Source: an uncultured Anaerolineales bacterium
Lineage (GTDB): Bacteria > Chloroflexota > Anaerolineae > Aggregatilineales > Aggregatilineaceae
Assembly (NCBI GenBank): GCA_937135955.1
Contig: CAKZOB010000089.1
Location: forward strand, 1-64,000
Direction of reading: 5' to 3'
DNA: 64,000 nucleotides
Part shown: positions 9,959-18,194 of the stretch, piece after piece
Layout: every line of letters starts with the position of its first letter
Position numbering within the stretch: position 1 is the stretch's first letter
Position numbers and translations under genes: made by a program
Notes under the pieces: generated by a model
Database searches by the model: none
Seen by the model: only the letters and a program-made list of their open reading frames with translations
Told to the model about the DNA's origin: nothing

Positions 9959-9998
9959 CAGGCTGACGCCATTCCCCCAGAATGCGCCAGCCTGTTTT
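9959..9998 (+). terminator. Intrinsic terminator after infA
   Basis: CAGGCTG at 9959-9965 pairs with CAGCCTG at 9988-9994. An inner CGC and ATTC/GAAT pairing continues the stem around a CCCCA loop, and TTTT follows. It also separates infA from the convergent gene at 10024. Confidence 0.88.
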
Positions 9999-10023
9999 GT
10001 TGCCCGGCGCTGTGGACCAGCGT

Positions 10024-10575
10024 TCAATTGGAGTCCGGGGGCAACCGTCCCGGCAGGTCGGCGGCGATCCCCTTCAGGCCACGTTCGATCTCCCAGGGGT
10101 AGACAATGTAGGCATCGGTGACGGCAGCGTAGAAGTCCGGCTCGGCCCGGCTGAACAGCGAGCGATAGGGGTTGAAGTGAAAAACGCAGGTGAAGCCCGC
10201 CGCACCCGCCGACAGCACACGGCTCTTGACCGCCGTGCTGGTGCGTCCACTGCCCCATACGTCGTCCACGATCAGCACGCGCTTGCCCACCAACAGGGAG
10301 TTTTCGGGGAACTGCACAAACTTGGGCCAGACCAGCAGGCGCGTCTTCTCGTCCAGATCGTGTTCAGCGGGGAAGTCCACCGCCGCATTGAGCACCTCCG
10401 ACAGGTCGAGCGCCTCGGCCAGCAAGCCGCCGGGGACGATCCCCCCGCGCGTGATCATGATCATCGTGTCGAAGCGCCCGGCAGCGCGCAGTTGAGGTAA
10501 CAGCACATCCACCAGTTTGTCCACATCCGACCATGTCAACCATTCCTGGCGTAAGGGGCGGCGCGACGGGTCCAT
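10024..10575 (-). CDS. Phosphoribosyltransferase family protein
   Basis: A 183-residue protein with the type I PRTase PRPP-binding loop VLIVDDVWGSGRTS in its middle and an upstream MIMITRGGIVPGGLLAEAL strand/helix typical of xanthine-guanine-type transferases. Such enzymes move a phosphoribosyl group from PRPP to a purine or related base. The substrate hood is not diagnostic, so the base is unknown. The start at 10575 is preferred because AAAGGA lies ten bases upstream of its ATG. A GTG frame extension to 10605 has no such site. It is transcribed convergently with infA and divergently from the next gene. Confidence 0.8.
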   Translation of the reverse strand: MDPSRRPLRQEWLTWSDVDKLVDVLLPQLRAAGRFDTMIMITRGGIVPGGLLAEALDLSEVLNAAVDFPAEHDLDEKTRLLVWPKFVQFPENSLLVGKRVLIVDDVWGSGRTSTAVKSRVLSAGAAGFTCVFHFNPYRSLFSRAEPDFYAAVTDAYIVYPWEIERGLKGIAADLPGRLPPDSN

Positions 10576-10668
10576 CACGAACGTATCCTTTGACCTGACG
10601 AGCACTGTCTGTTATGTGTTGACTATCGCGCGATTATGCCCACAGATGAGCGTAAAGTCAACGCGCCC

Positions 10669-10697
10669 TTGCACCGTCCCCCTAACCCGCGGATAAT
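10669..10697 (+). promoter_or_regulatory. Promoter for membrane protein at 10738
   Basis: TTGCAC at 10669-10674, a 17-bp spacer and GATAAT at 10692-10697. Transcription near 10704 excludes upstream ATG codons as the translation start. Confidence 0.6.
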
Positions 10698-10737
10698 AGA
10701 AGCAGGGGGTGAGGACGACTGGACAAGGAGCGTGGGC

Positions 10738-11682
10738 GTGAAATCAACAGCCGAACGGACCGTCGAGGCCCTCACCTGGGCTGCCGTGGTGATCTGGTTG
10801 GGCTTTGCACTGGTCACGCATATCCTCGGCTATGCCTGGCTGATAGTGCTGGTGCTCGGCTTCATCCTGCTCGCCTCGGCCATTTATCAACGCAGCCAGG
10901 GCTGGCATACGTCCCTGTCCATCTGGGTCTTCGGCATCTGGATGGCGGTCTTCAGCGTGCTGGAGATCGTCAGCAGCCTGATCGAGGCGACCGGCGGCCC
11001 TGGGCTGAACATTGACCTGTGGGTATACCTGGGCGTGGCGCTGCTCTCCATGGGAGTAGCCGTCATCTTCCGCATGGTCAACCCCAATGCCCTGCTGGGC
11101 GACAGCGGATCGCGTCAGCGCGGCGAGCGTTACAATGGCGATCCTCGCCCCTACGTCCCGCGCCATGTCGTCGAAGAGTCCAGCGCGGCCTATCTGCCGC
11201 CGTCGCGTGGGCGCGGGCGCGGAGCACAGCGCCGCCCGGATTACGACTATCAGCAACCTGCGAGCGCTTACGATCAGGCTGACGAGTACACCTACGCCAC
11301 CCGCCGCGATCCGCGCGCATCTCGCCCGTCGTATACTGCGCCAGACTACCCACCATCGCGCCAGGAAGTACCCCGTCGGTCGGCGCGCGATCGCTATGCG
11401 TCGCAAGATTACGACTACGGCGCGGAAGAACAGCTTGCCCCCGACGACGAGTACGGCAGCTATGCGCCCGAAGACGAGGCCGCCAGCGCACCGCCCCGCT
11501 ATACCCCGCGCAGTAGCGCAGCGCTGCCCCGCCGCCCCGACGACCGTCGCCGTGCCGTGCGTCCTGGCCGCCGACCGGCGCGCACCGCCGACACGCCCGC
11601 CGACCTGCAGGCGCGTATAGACGACATCATCCGCCGCAGCCGCGAGCGCCGCAACGTCCCGCCCGAAGACCTGCCCTACTAG
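10738..11682 (+). CDS. Membrane protein with disordered Tyr/Arg/Pro-rich cytoplasmic tail
   Basis: A 314-residue protein of unknown function. Four hydrophobic helices occupy roughly the first 115 residues (ALTWAAVVIWLGFALV, AWLIVLVLGFILLASAIY, IWVFGIWMAVFSVLEIV and a last one near VYLGVALLSMGVAVIF). The remaining 200 residues are low-complexity and rich in Tyr, Arg, Pro, Asp and Ser, so likely disordered. The GTG at 10738 is chosen because AAGGAG ends seven bases before it and the promoter lies just upstream. An ATG frame from 10636 would begin before the promoter. Tails of this kind often serve as interaction surfaces; that is inference. Confidence 0.7.
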   Translation: MKSTAERTVEALTWAAVVIWLGFALVTHILGYAWLIVLVLGFILLASAIYQRSQGWHTSLSIWVFGIWMAVFSVLEIVSSLIEATGGPGLNIDLWVYLGVALLSMGVAVIFRMVNPNALLGDSGSRQRGERYNGDPRPYVPRHVVEESSAAYLPPSRGRGRGAQRRPDYDYQQPASAYDQADEYTYATRRDPRASRPSYTAPDYPPSRQEVPRRSARDRYASQDYDYGAEEQLAPDDEYGSYAPEDEAASAPPRYTPRSSAALPRRPDDRRRAVRPGRRPARTADTPADLQARIDDIIRRSRERRNVPPEDLPY

Positions 11683-11687
11683 CCCTT

Positions 11688-11812
11688 AGCGGTCAGCCGT
11701 CAGCCATCAGCTCAAAACCGGCCATCAGTCCTCAGCGGTCAGCCGTCAGCCCGGAATGAAGAACCCCATGCTTTTGCTGAAAGCTGAAAACTGACGGCTG
11801 ATAGCTGAATGC
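11688..11812. repeat. Short TCAGCCGTCAG direct and inverted repeats
   Basis: AGCGGTCAGCCGTCAGCC occurs twice as direct copies (about 11688-11705 and 11734-11751). A related inverted form, CTGACGGCTGATAGCTG, lies at 11791-11807. The array lies between convergent-free genes and holds no coding sequence. Similar TGATCAGCGATCAG words recur near 44055-44075. Confidence 0.55.
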
Positions 11813-11906
11813 CATTCGCTCTCTGCCCGTTGGCGCGTTACAATGAAATCAGCAGGCCATACAAGATCGCCAGGTTTTCAGATTTCTCTGGCGCAGAAGG
11901 GGGCGC

Positions 11907-13190
11907 GTGTCGAACCATATGCCATCTGTCACCAGCCCTCCCTGGAGTGTCACCACCAAACGCCTGGTCGCCTTGGGCGTCCTGGTAGGGGTATATCTGA
12001 TCGCGCGTCAGGTAGATAGTGTCGCCTGGCTGTCCATCATCACCTCGGTAGTGCTGGCCTACCTGCTTTCGCCGGTGGTCACCTTCTTCGAACGCCGTCT
12101 GCGCCTGGTGCCCAACTATGAGACGCGCCGCACCCTCAGCGTGCTGCTGACCTGGGTGCTGGTGCTCAGCCTGCTGGGCCTGATGATCTGGCTGGTGGTG
12201 CCGGCGACGCTCAAGCAAGCCCGCGAGTTCGCCGACGATCTGCCGACGCTGCTGGAAGACACCCAGAACGATCTCAAATCGGTGTTGGGCAAACCCATCA
12301 CCATTGGCAACTTCACCGTGGTGCCCTGGGACGAACTGGAGAGTTTCTTCACCGGCCAACAAGGCGAAGAACCGACCGACGTGAGCACCACCCTGCAAAA
12401 CGCCGTGCTATCGCTGGCCGACCCGGCGCTGGGCGTGGTGGGCAGCGTTTTTTCCTTCCTCATCACCACTATCTTTGTGCTGACCATGCTCTTCTACCTG
12501 ATGCGCGACGGGCCATCGTTCATAGACGGGCTGATCGCTGCCATGCCGGAGAGCTACCAGGGCGACACGCGGCAGTTGCTGCACGAACTGGGCCAGGTCT
12601 GGAGCGCCTACCTGCGCGGGCAAGTCGTGCTGAGCCTGATCATGACGGTGGTGGTCTATGTGGCGGCGCTCGTTCTGGGGTTGCCGCAGCCGCTGTTGCT
12701 GGGGCTGGTAGCCGGTTTCCTGGAGTTCATCCCCAATCTGGGGCCGGCCCTGGCCCAGATTCCCGCGCTGCTCTTCGCCCTGACGACCGATAGCTCGACC
12801 ATCCCCGCGCTCGACGCAGGGTTGCTCTATGCCGTGGTCGTCTCGGTGACCTATATGTCGCTGCAACAACTCGAAGCGGTGCTGTTGGTGCCGCGCGTGC
12901 TGGGCAGCAGCCTCGACCTGCACCCCTTCGCCGTGCTGGTGGCCATCCTGGTGGGGGCCAGCCTGGCGGGTGTGCTAGGGGTGGTGCTCGCCGCGCCCAG
13001 CGTGGCGACCGTGCGGCTCTTCGTGCGCTACGTGCGCGTCAAGCTGCTGGACGAAGACTATCTGCCCGCGGCGCAGGGCATGGCCGCGCGGCAACGGGGT
13101 CTGATCTACCGCCTGATGCACTACCTGATCAGCCGTCGTTATCCGGTGCTGCCCCCTGAAGAACGCGCCCGCGACGCCGCCGACCTGTGA
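11907..13190 (+). CDS. AI-2E family (PerM/UPF0118) transporter
   Basis: A 427-residue polytopic protein with the family layout. Two N-terminal helices (ALGVLVGVYLIARQV, LSIITSVVLAYLLSPVV) are followed by a soluble stretch with two amphipathic segments. Five or six helices then include VVVYVAALVLGLPQPLLLGLVAGFLEFIPNLGP, the most conserved block of the family. Members have been linked to autoinducer-2 or other small-molecule and Na+/H+ export, but the substrate is usually unknown. The GTG start has AGAAGG six bases upstream; an ATG four codons later is possible. The C-terminus is a basic cytoplasmic tail. Confidence 0.86.
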   Translation: MSNHMPSVTSPPWSVTTKRLVALGVLVGVYLIARQVDSVAWLSIITSVVLAYLLSPVVTFFERRLRLVPNYETRRTLSVLLTWVLVLSLLGLMIWLVVPATLKQAREFADDLPTLLEDTQNDLKSVLGKPITIGNFTVVPWDELESFFTGQQGEEPTDVSTTLQNAVLSLADPALGVVGSVFSFLITTIFVLTMLFYLMRDGPSFIDGLIAAMPESYQGDTRQLLHELGQVWSAYLRGQVVLSLIMTVVVYVAALVLGLPQPLLLGLVAGFLEFIPNLGPALAQIPALLFALTTDSSTIPALDAGLLYAVVVSVTYMSLQQLEAVLLVPRVLGSSLDLHPFAVLVAILVGASLAGVLGVVLAAPSVATVRLFVRYVRVKLLDEDYLPAAQGMAARQRGLIYRLMHYLISRRYPVLPPEERARDAADL

Positions 13191-13221
13191 GCGTGAAGCG
13201 TGCAGCCAGAGGAGAGACACC

Positions 13222-14190
13222 ATGCAGCCGTTCCCAGACCAGACTTTCACCCGCGCCGACCTGATCATCCGGCCCGCGCAGCCGTCCGACAGAGTCGCTC
13301 TGGAGGCGATCTCCGCGCAGATTTGGGAGGGCAACGACTATCTGCCGCGGGTGCTGGACGCCTGGCTGAACGACCCCTACGACGGCTTCTTCGTGGCGAC
13401 CCTGCGCGACCGCGTGATCGGCGTCTCCAAGGTTACCCGCCTGGACGAGGAAGAGTGGTGGCTGGAAGGCCTGCGCGTTGACCCGGCCTTTCAGGGCTAC
13501 GGCTTTGGGCGCATTTTGCATCACTTCGCCGTCAACCATGTGCGCCAGCACGGGCGGGGCGTGGTGCGCTTTGCCACCAGTTCGGAGAATGGCGCTGTCC
13601 AGCGGATGGCCCGCGAGACGGGTTTCACCCGCGTGGCCGTCTATGTGCCGCTGGGCACGGATGTGCTCGACGAGCCGGTCGCCCACCTGTCGCCGCTGAC
13701 GCCTGCCGATGCGCCGCGTGTGCGCGCCTGGCTCGACCGCTCGGCGCATTTTGTCGCCTGCCAGCGCAGCCTGGAATGGGATTGGTCGTTCTATTTCCTC
13801 ACCGACGCCCGTCTGGCCGAGCGGCTGGCGGGCGGGCTGGTCTATGGCTGGGCAGACCCCGGCTCTCCGGAAGGGCTGCGCGGTCTGCTGATCGTCAACT
13901 CGACCGAACGCGACCGCTGGCCCGGTCAACCCGCGCTCAAGATCGCCTATTGCGACGCCGCGCCCGCCGACTTGGCAGCGCTGGCCCGCGATGCCCGTCG
14001 GCTGGCCGCGCAACTGGATCGCGTCTACGTGCGGATAAAGGTGCTCGATCAGCCGGACGCACAGGCGGCCTTCCAGGCGGCGGGCTATCTGTGCGAGTCC
14101 GATCACTGGGTCTATCTGTACGCCCGTGAGGTGCAGCTCACCGCGCACGCCGACGTGCAGCTCGACGAGCTGCCCCCGCTCTCCCGTTGA
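13222..14190 (+). CDS. GNAT family N-acetyltransferase
   Basis: A 322-residue protein. Its N-terminal half is a standard GNAT fold: LIIRPAQPSD at the start, the WWLEGLRVDPAFQGYGFGRIL strand and acetyl-CoA loop (Q-x-x-G-x-G) at about residues 80-100, and the SENGAVQRMARETGFTRV helix. The C-terminal half (about 150-322) looks like a second, degenerate GNAT lobe. The family transfers an acetyl group from acetyl-CoA to amines; the acceptor is unknown. AGAGGAGAG before the ATG supports the start. It follows the AI-2E gene by 31 bp and may share its transcript. Confidence 0.82.
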   Translation: MQPFPDQTFTRADLIIRPAQPSDRVALEAISAQIWEGNDYLPRVLDAWLNDPYDGFFVATLRDRVIGVSKVTRLDEEEWWLEGLRVDPAFQGYGFGRILHHFAVNHVRQHGRGVVRFATSSENGAVQRMARETGFTRVAVYVPLGTDVLDEPVAHLSPLTPADAPRVRAWLDRSAHFVACQRSLEWDWSFYFLTDARLAERLAGGLVYGWADPGSPEGLRGLLIVNSTERDRWPGQPALKIAYCDAAPADLAALARDARRLAAQLDRVYVRIKVLDQPDAQAAFQAAGYLCESDHWVYLYAREVQLTAHADVQLDELPPLSR

Positions 14191-14237
14191 GCTTCAGGGG
14201 CGGACAGAAATAGAGAAAACATGATCGGCTCGCCTGG

Positions 14238-14335
14238 TTTACCTCACCCCCAGCCTCGCTGCGCTTGGCTCGCCCTCTCTCCGCGTCGGAGAGAGGACAG
14301 CGAGGCGCGTGAGCGCCAAGCGGGGGTGAGGTAAA
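14238..14335. repeat. Repeat A, copy 1
   Basis: The 98-bp element is bounded by TTTACCTCACCCCC and its inverse GGGGGTGAGGTAAA. The interior holds AGCCTCGCT, a CTCTCTCC/GGAGAGAG hairpin and GCGAGGCGCGTGAGCGCC. It occupies most of the gap 14191-14506. The same termini recur at 25804-25871, 43090-43138, 60442-60537 and 62304-62369. Confidence 0.75.
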
Positions 14336-14506
14336 GTGAAGGGCAGTTCTCAGCCCCAGGCATTCCTAATGCCTGTCCGTCCTTGGACCCGTTAGCCAAG
14401 CGTGGTGCTCGCGCCCCTGGCAGCCGGGCATCCGCGCCCTTGCAGACGCTGAACTCATCGCTCTCCGGATTCACGACTCCGGTCTCATCACTCACAGGAG
14501 CATCCC

Positions 14507-14824
14507 ATGGACGACAACTGGAATCTGCTGGCTCGCCATCGCCCGCCGCCCCCGGCTCCGCCCGAACCCCTGACCACCGAGCGCATTGACGCCGGTTATC
14601 GTCTGTACTGGACGAAGACCGCGTTGACCTGGGACAACGAGCGCCGCGCCCTGATGGCCGACCGCGTGGCAGCGGTCATCGCTGGGCCGGACTTCGAGAA
14701 CAACGCCCTGGAGCGGCGCTTTCGCGTAGACGGGCTGGACGATCTGGCGCACAGCGGGGCCAGCCTGTTGGCGCTGGCCGAGGTGCTGCGCGCGCTCGAC
14801 GCCTTCGACGCCGAGGCAGAGTGA
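14507..14824 (+). CDS. Hypothetical small protein (105 aa)
   Basis: Begins MDDNWNLLARHRPPPPAPPEP and continues as an alpha-helical, Arg/Ala/Leu/Asp-rich protein without membrane segments or motifs I recognise. CACAGGAG eight bases before the ATG is a good ribosome site. It ends seven bases before the YrdB-like membrane gene, suggesting a translationally linked pair. Function unknown. The Pro-rich N-terminus is probably flexible. Confidence 0.6.
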   Translation: MDDNWNLLARHRPPPPAPPEPLTTERIDAGYRLYWTKTALTWDNERRALMADRVAAVIAGPDFENNALERRFRVDGLDDLAHSGASLLALAEVLRALDAFDAEAE

Positions 14825-14831
14825 GACCAGC

Positions 14832-15203
14832 ATGAGCAATCATCCGGCCAACCTGGCGCTGCGCTTTGGGCTGGAACTGGCGGCGCTGGCGGCGCTGAGC
14901 GTGTGGGCGCTGGAAGCAGTGAGCGGGCCAGGAGGCGTTGCCCTGGCGATCTTGTTGCCCCTGCTGGCGGCGACGGCCTGGGCCACCCTGCGCACCCCTG
15001 GCGACGACAGTCATGGCGGCGGCGCGCCAATACCGGTGCCAGGCATCGTGCGGCTGGCGCTGGAATGGCTCCTCTTCGCCCTGGCAGTGCTGGCGCTGCT
15101 TGCCGCAGGTCACCGGACGGCGGGAATGGCGCTGGGCGTTGTGGTCGTCGTGCACTATATTCTGTCCTACGATCGGGTGCTGCGCCTGTTGGGCCAACGC
15201 TAG
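14832..15203 (+). CDS. YrdB family (DUF2568) membrane protein
   Basis: A 123-residue protein with four predicted helices: LALRFGLELAALAALSVWAL, GVALAILLPLLAATAWATL, LALEWLLFALAVLALLAAG, and a last one ending VVVVVHYILSY. The ATLRTPGDDSHGGGAPIPVPG loop between the second and third helices, with its conserved RxPGD...PVPG pattern, is characteristic of the YrdB/DUF2568 family. Biochemical function unknown. It follows the 105-residue gene by seven bases and precedes the metallo-hydrolase by 26. Confidence 0.8.
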   Translation: MSNHPANLALRFGLELAALAALSVWALEAVSGPGGVALAILLPLLAATAWATLRTPGDDSHGGGAPIPVPGIVRLALEWLLFALAVLALLAAGHRTAGMALGVVVVVHYILSYDRVLRLLGQR

Positions 15204-15229
15204 CGCGGCAGATGGTAGGGGGGACATTG

Positions 15230-15931
15230 ATGCGCATCTCGACTCACGGCGACTATCTGATCAAACTCACCCGCTTCACCGCTTTCAACTGCTATCTGGT
15301 GCGTCAGGACGACGGGTTGGTGCTGATTGACACGGGGTTAAGCGGCAGCGCCGCGGGCATTCTGAAGGCGGCTCAGCAGATCGGGCAACCCATCGTGCGG
15401 ATTCTGCTCACACACGCGCACGCCGATCACGTGGGATCGCTCGACGCGCTGGCGGAGGCACTGCCCGGCGTAGAAGTGCTGATCGGGGCGCGCGAGGCGC
15501 GTTTGCTGGCGGGTGACATGAGCCTGGACGCCGACGAGCCACAGACTCCGCCGCGCGGGGGCTTTCCGCGCGTCAGGACGCAACCGACGCGCACCCTGCA
15601 AGCGGGCGAGCAGATCGGCTCGCTGGAGGTGATCGCTGCGCCAGGGCATACGCCAGGGCACACTGCCTTCCTCGATACGCGCGACGGCACCCTGATCGCC
15701 GGAGACGCGCTGTATTCCTGGGGCGGGCTGGCCGTCTCCGGCAAGCTGACCCCGCTCTTTCCCTTCCCGGCCCTGGCGACCTGGCACAAGCCCACTGCGC
15801 TGCGCACTGCGCGAGCGTTGCGCGCGCTCGAACCAACACGGTTGGCGCTGGGGCACGGGCCGGTGATCGAGAGGCCGGCGGAGCGCCTGGACAGGGCCAT
15901 CGCGGCGGCACGGGCATTTGAGCGGGCCTGA
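15230..15931 (+). CDS. MBL-fold metallo-hydrolase
   Basis: A 233-residue zinc hydrolase of the metallo-beta-lactamase superfamily. The first metal motif is THAHADHVGS (HxHxDH). Later metal ligands are in the APGHTPGHTAF block and the Asp of IAGDALYS, with a final His in LALGHGPV. These proteins hydrolyse thioesters, phosphoesters or lactones; the set here does not fix the substrate. AGGGGGG six bases before the ATG at 15230 decides the start. An upstream in-frame ATG at 15212 overlaps that site. Likely the last gene of a three-gene unit with the two small genes before it. Confidence 0.85.
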   Translation: MRISTHGDYLIKLTRFTAFNCYLVRQDDGLVLIDTGLSGSAAGILKAAQQIGQPIVRILLTHAHADHVGSLDALAEALPGVEVLIGAREARLLAGDMSLDADEPQTPPRGGFPRVRTQPTRTLQAGEQIGSLEVIAAPGHTPGHTAFLDTRDGTLIAGDALYSWGGLAVSGKLTPLFPFPALATWHKPTALRTARALRALEPTRLALGHGPVIERPAERLDRAIAAARAFERA

Positions 15932-16010
15932 TCGAACGACTCTGGACATTTTGCCGGAAAGCGGCGAAAATGGGGGCAATTCCCTGTGAGCATAAGGAGC
16001 AAATCCCATA

Positions 16011-16307
16011 ATGAACAACGGCGATATGTCCGATATCCCTACCGAAACCCTCGCTGAGACCGAAAACTACTCCGTGTGGAGTTCGGTAGAGCCGGACGGC
16101 GAGAAGACCTATCACGTCGAGCTTGGCCCGGTGACGGTGCATTTCTTCGAGGAAGAATGGGCCGAGTTCCTGGAAATGATCCGCGAAGCAATCTCCGATG
16201 ACGATGTCGAAAGCAGCGATGACATCGAGATCGAACTGGACTGGGGATCGCTGTACTTTGCCCGCGACGAGTGGGACGAGTTCACCAAGCTCATGGCAGC
16301 GATCTAA
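16011..16307 (+). CDS. Acidic small protein with internal repeat
   Basis: A 98-residue, strongly acidic soluble protein. Two half-length units resemble each other: VHFFEEEWAEFLEMI near residues 43-57 and LYFARDEWDEFTKLM near 81-95. Each follows a short beta-like strand (TYHVELGPV and DIEIELDWG). This suggests an internal duplication of a beta-beta-alpha or beta-alpha unit. AAGGAG precedes the ATG by about twelve bases. No family is recognised. It stands alone between the MBL gene and the methyltransferase. Confidence 0.65.
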   Translation: MNNGDMSDIPTETLAETENYSVWSSVEPDGEKTYHVELGPVTVHFFEEEWAEFLEMIREAISDDDVESSDDIEIELDWGSLYFARDEWDEFTKLMAAI

Positions 16308-16382
16308 AGCGAGTCAGACGGGGCGGGCTGCTGTTGCTCGCCCCGCGATTTCCTGTCCCCCGCCCATGCCAATGCTCGCCTG

Positions 16383-17612
16383 ATGTTCTCTACTCATAGC
16401 CTCGATTTCCTGCTCAGCCCGGCGGGGGGCGAGGTGCTGGCCTGGCTGGCGACGCAAGACCTGAGCGACGCGCAGACGCTGCCTCTGCTACAAAGACTGC
16501 GGCGCGAACTGCCCCCGGATGTAGCGGGCGCAGCGCTGACCATGGCCCGCCTGCGTCAGCGTGCCGTCGCCAAGTTCAGCCGGGCGACGGCGATGTTCTT
16601 CACGCCCGATGCGCTCGAACAGGCCACCGGCGAAATCGTCGCGACCTGGCGGGCACGGCGCTTCGCCGAGGGCGGCTATGCGCAGATCGCCGATCTGGGC
16701 TGTGGCATCGGCGGGGACACGTTGGCGCTGGCCGCTTTGCCCGGCGCAACTGTGATCGGGCTGGATCGCGACCCGTTGCGGCTGCGCCTGGCCCGCGCCA
16801 ACCTGAACGTCTACGGGCGTGCGGCACACCTGCTGTGCGCTGACCTGCGCGATTGCCTGCCGCTGATCGGCGTGCCCGCAGCCTTCTTCGACCCGGCGCG
16901 GCGCGAGCACGAGCGACGACTCTTTTCGGTGCGGGACTACGTTCCGCCGCTGGATGTCATCCGTAGCTGGGATTTCGTCGCGCTGGCCGTCAAACTGTCG
17001 CCGGGGGTGGCGCTCGACGAATTGCGCCCTTACACAGAAGCGGGCGTGGGCGTGGAGTTCGTCAGCGCGGGCGGCGATCTGAAAGAAGCCGTGCTGTGGA
17101 CTGGCGATCTGGGCTTTGCCGGGCGTTGGGCCTCGCGCGCCGACGCGGGTGAAACCCTGCATCCGACCGGCGCGCCGCCGCCGCCACTGAGCGCGCCCCG
17201 TGCCTTTCTGCTGGAGCCAGACCCGGCCATCATCCGCGCGGGATTGTTGGGCGAACTGGCCGAGCACCTGGGCGCGCCGCTCTACCGGTTGGACGAGCAC
17301 ATCGCCTACCTCACCGCCGACACGCCGGTCAATTCCGGCTGGGTGCGCGTCTGGCCGGTGTTGGACTGGCTGCCTTTTAACCTCAAGCGGCTGCGCGAGG
17401 CGTTGCGGGCACGCAGCATTCGCCGGGCGACGATCAAGAAGCGCGGCAGTCCCCTGGCTCCCGCAGAAGCGTTGCGCTTGCTGAAGCTCGCTGGCGAGGG
17501 CGACGACGCCGTAATCGTGTTGACGCACGTGCAGGGCGAGCACAGCGCGCTGATCTGCGGGCCGCCGCTCACCGGCCCGGAAACAGGAGCAGGAAGCTCA
17601 TGGACATCGTGA
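16383..17612 (+). CDS. Class I SAM-dependent methyltransferase with THUMP-like C-terminal domain
   Basis: A 409-residue protein. The N-terminal 90 residues are helical. The Rossmann SAM site IADLGCGIGGDTLALA is at about 102-118, VIGLDRDPLRL follows, and the FFDPARR motif is at about 167. The C-terminal part, with IRRATIKKRGSPLAPAEALRLL and HVQGEHSALIC, matches the THUMP-like domain found with this methyltransferase type in several phyla. An RNA target is plausible because THUMP folds bind RNA, but the substrate is not shown. The ribosome site is poor. The next small membrane gene begins 13 bases before this one stops. Confidence 0.78.
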   Translation: MFSTHSLDFLLSPAGGEVLAWLATQDLSDAQTLPLLQRLRRELPPDVAGAALTMARLRQRAVAKFSRATAMFFTPDALEQATGEIVATWRARRFAEGGYAQIADLGCGIGGDTLALAALPGATVIGLDRDPLRLRLARANLNVYGRAAHLLCADLRDCLPLIGVPAAFFDPARREHERRLFSVRDYVPPLDVIRSWDFVALAVKLSPGVALDELRPYTEAGVGVEFVSAGGDLKEAVLWTGDLGFAGRWASRADAGETLHPTGAPPPPLSAPRAFLLEPDPAIIRAGLLGELAEHLGAPLYRLDEHIAYLTADTPVNSGWVRVWPVLDWLPFNLKRLREALRARSIRRATIKKRGSPLAPAEALRLLKLAGEGDDAVIVLTHVQGEHSALICGPPLTGPETGAGSSWTS

Positions 17613-17809
17613 CGCTGATCAACGGGGCGCTGGCCGTCGGTGGGTTGCTGGGCTTTGTGGGGACACTGCGCGGCTGGCGTGTATTCATGGACGAGCGCCG
17701 TATGCAGACGCTGATCGCCACCGTGGGCGAACGACCGGTGCGCTGGGGCGTCGCCGGCGGCTACCTGGTGCTGGGGCTGTTCGGGCTGCTGCAGCTATGG
17801 GGCGGGTGA
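17600..17809 (+). CDS. Small two-helix membrane protein (69 aa)
   Basis: Two hydrophobic helices (LINGALAVGGLLGFVGTL and GVAGGYLVLGLFGLLQLW) flank a polar loop with DERRMQTLIATVGERPVR. AGGAAG just before the ATG, and a 13-base overlap with the methyltransferase, support real translation. No family is recognised and no function is proposed. Confidence 0.6.
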   Translation: MDIVTLINGALAVGGLLGFVGTLRGWRVFMDERRMQTLIATVGERPVRWGVAGGYLVLGLFGLLQLWGG

Positions 17810-17875
17810 GGGCGTACTTTTTGGCTAAAGCGACCAAAGACTTGTCCCAAACTATGAAAAATAACAAAAAATCCC

Positions 17876-17904
17876 TTGGCACATAAGCCCTGCCCTGATA
17901 CAAT
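17876..17904 (+). promoter_or_regulatory. Promoter for the double-NYN gene
   Basis: TTGGCA at 17876-17881, a 17-bp spacer and TACAAT at 17899-17904. It lies in a low-GC stretch. The implied leader to 18195 is about 285 nt. Confidence 0.6.
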
Positions 17905-17910
17905 GAGCTT

Positions 17911-18194
17911 TGGACAATAACAGAGGGTGGACGGAGCTTGATCGGTCTGCAGCAGTCAAGTTTTAGGCTTATGGCTAAAGACTTATGCAAAACGCGGCGT
18001 TCTTTGCAAAGGGTTAATGGCCTTGTAGCATGTGCCGTCATGGGCGACTAAGTTATTACCGGCCCCTCAAGAGAGCGTGCTGGCACCTCGCCTGAGCTTC
18101 GCCATACCCCCTGCGATTATCCGAGATACGTATTCCCTGAGCGCCGCCCAAGCGAGCTGAGGGGTTTTCGCCTGTAATCTGGTGAGAGCGCTTG
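17911..18194 (+). other. Long noncoding leader of the double-NYN gene
   Basis: About 285 nt with no convincing reading frame and no RNA family I recognise. Near its end, CCCT at 18135-18138 and AGC pair with GCT and AGGG around a mismatch, followed by TTTTCG. This is a weak terminator-like hairpin 27 bases before the start codon. Whether a separate small RNA is made here is unknown. Confidence 0.35.

Noticed and set aside
14903-15229. N-terminal extension of the metallo-hydrolase frame back to 14903
   Set aside because: It overlaps the YrdB-like gene in another frame, and a ribosome site directly before 15230 gives the normal family start.
17911-18168. Known structural RNA (6S, RNase P, tmRNA or SRP) before the double-NYN gene
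   Set aside because: I could not find the conserved cores of these RNAs in the region, so it is left as a leader of unknown function.
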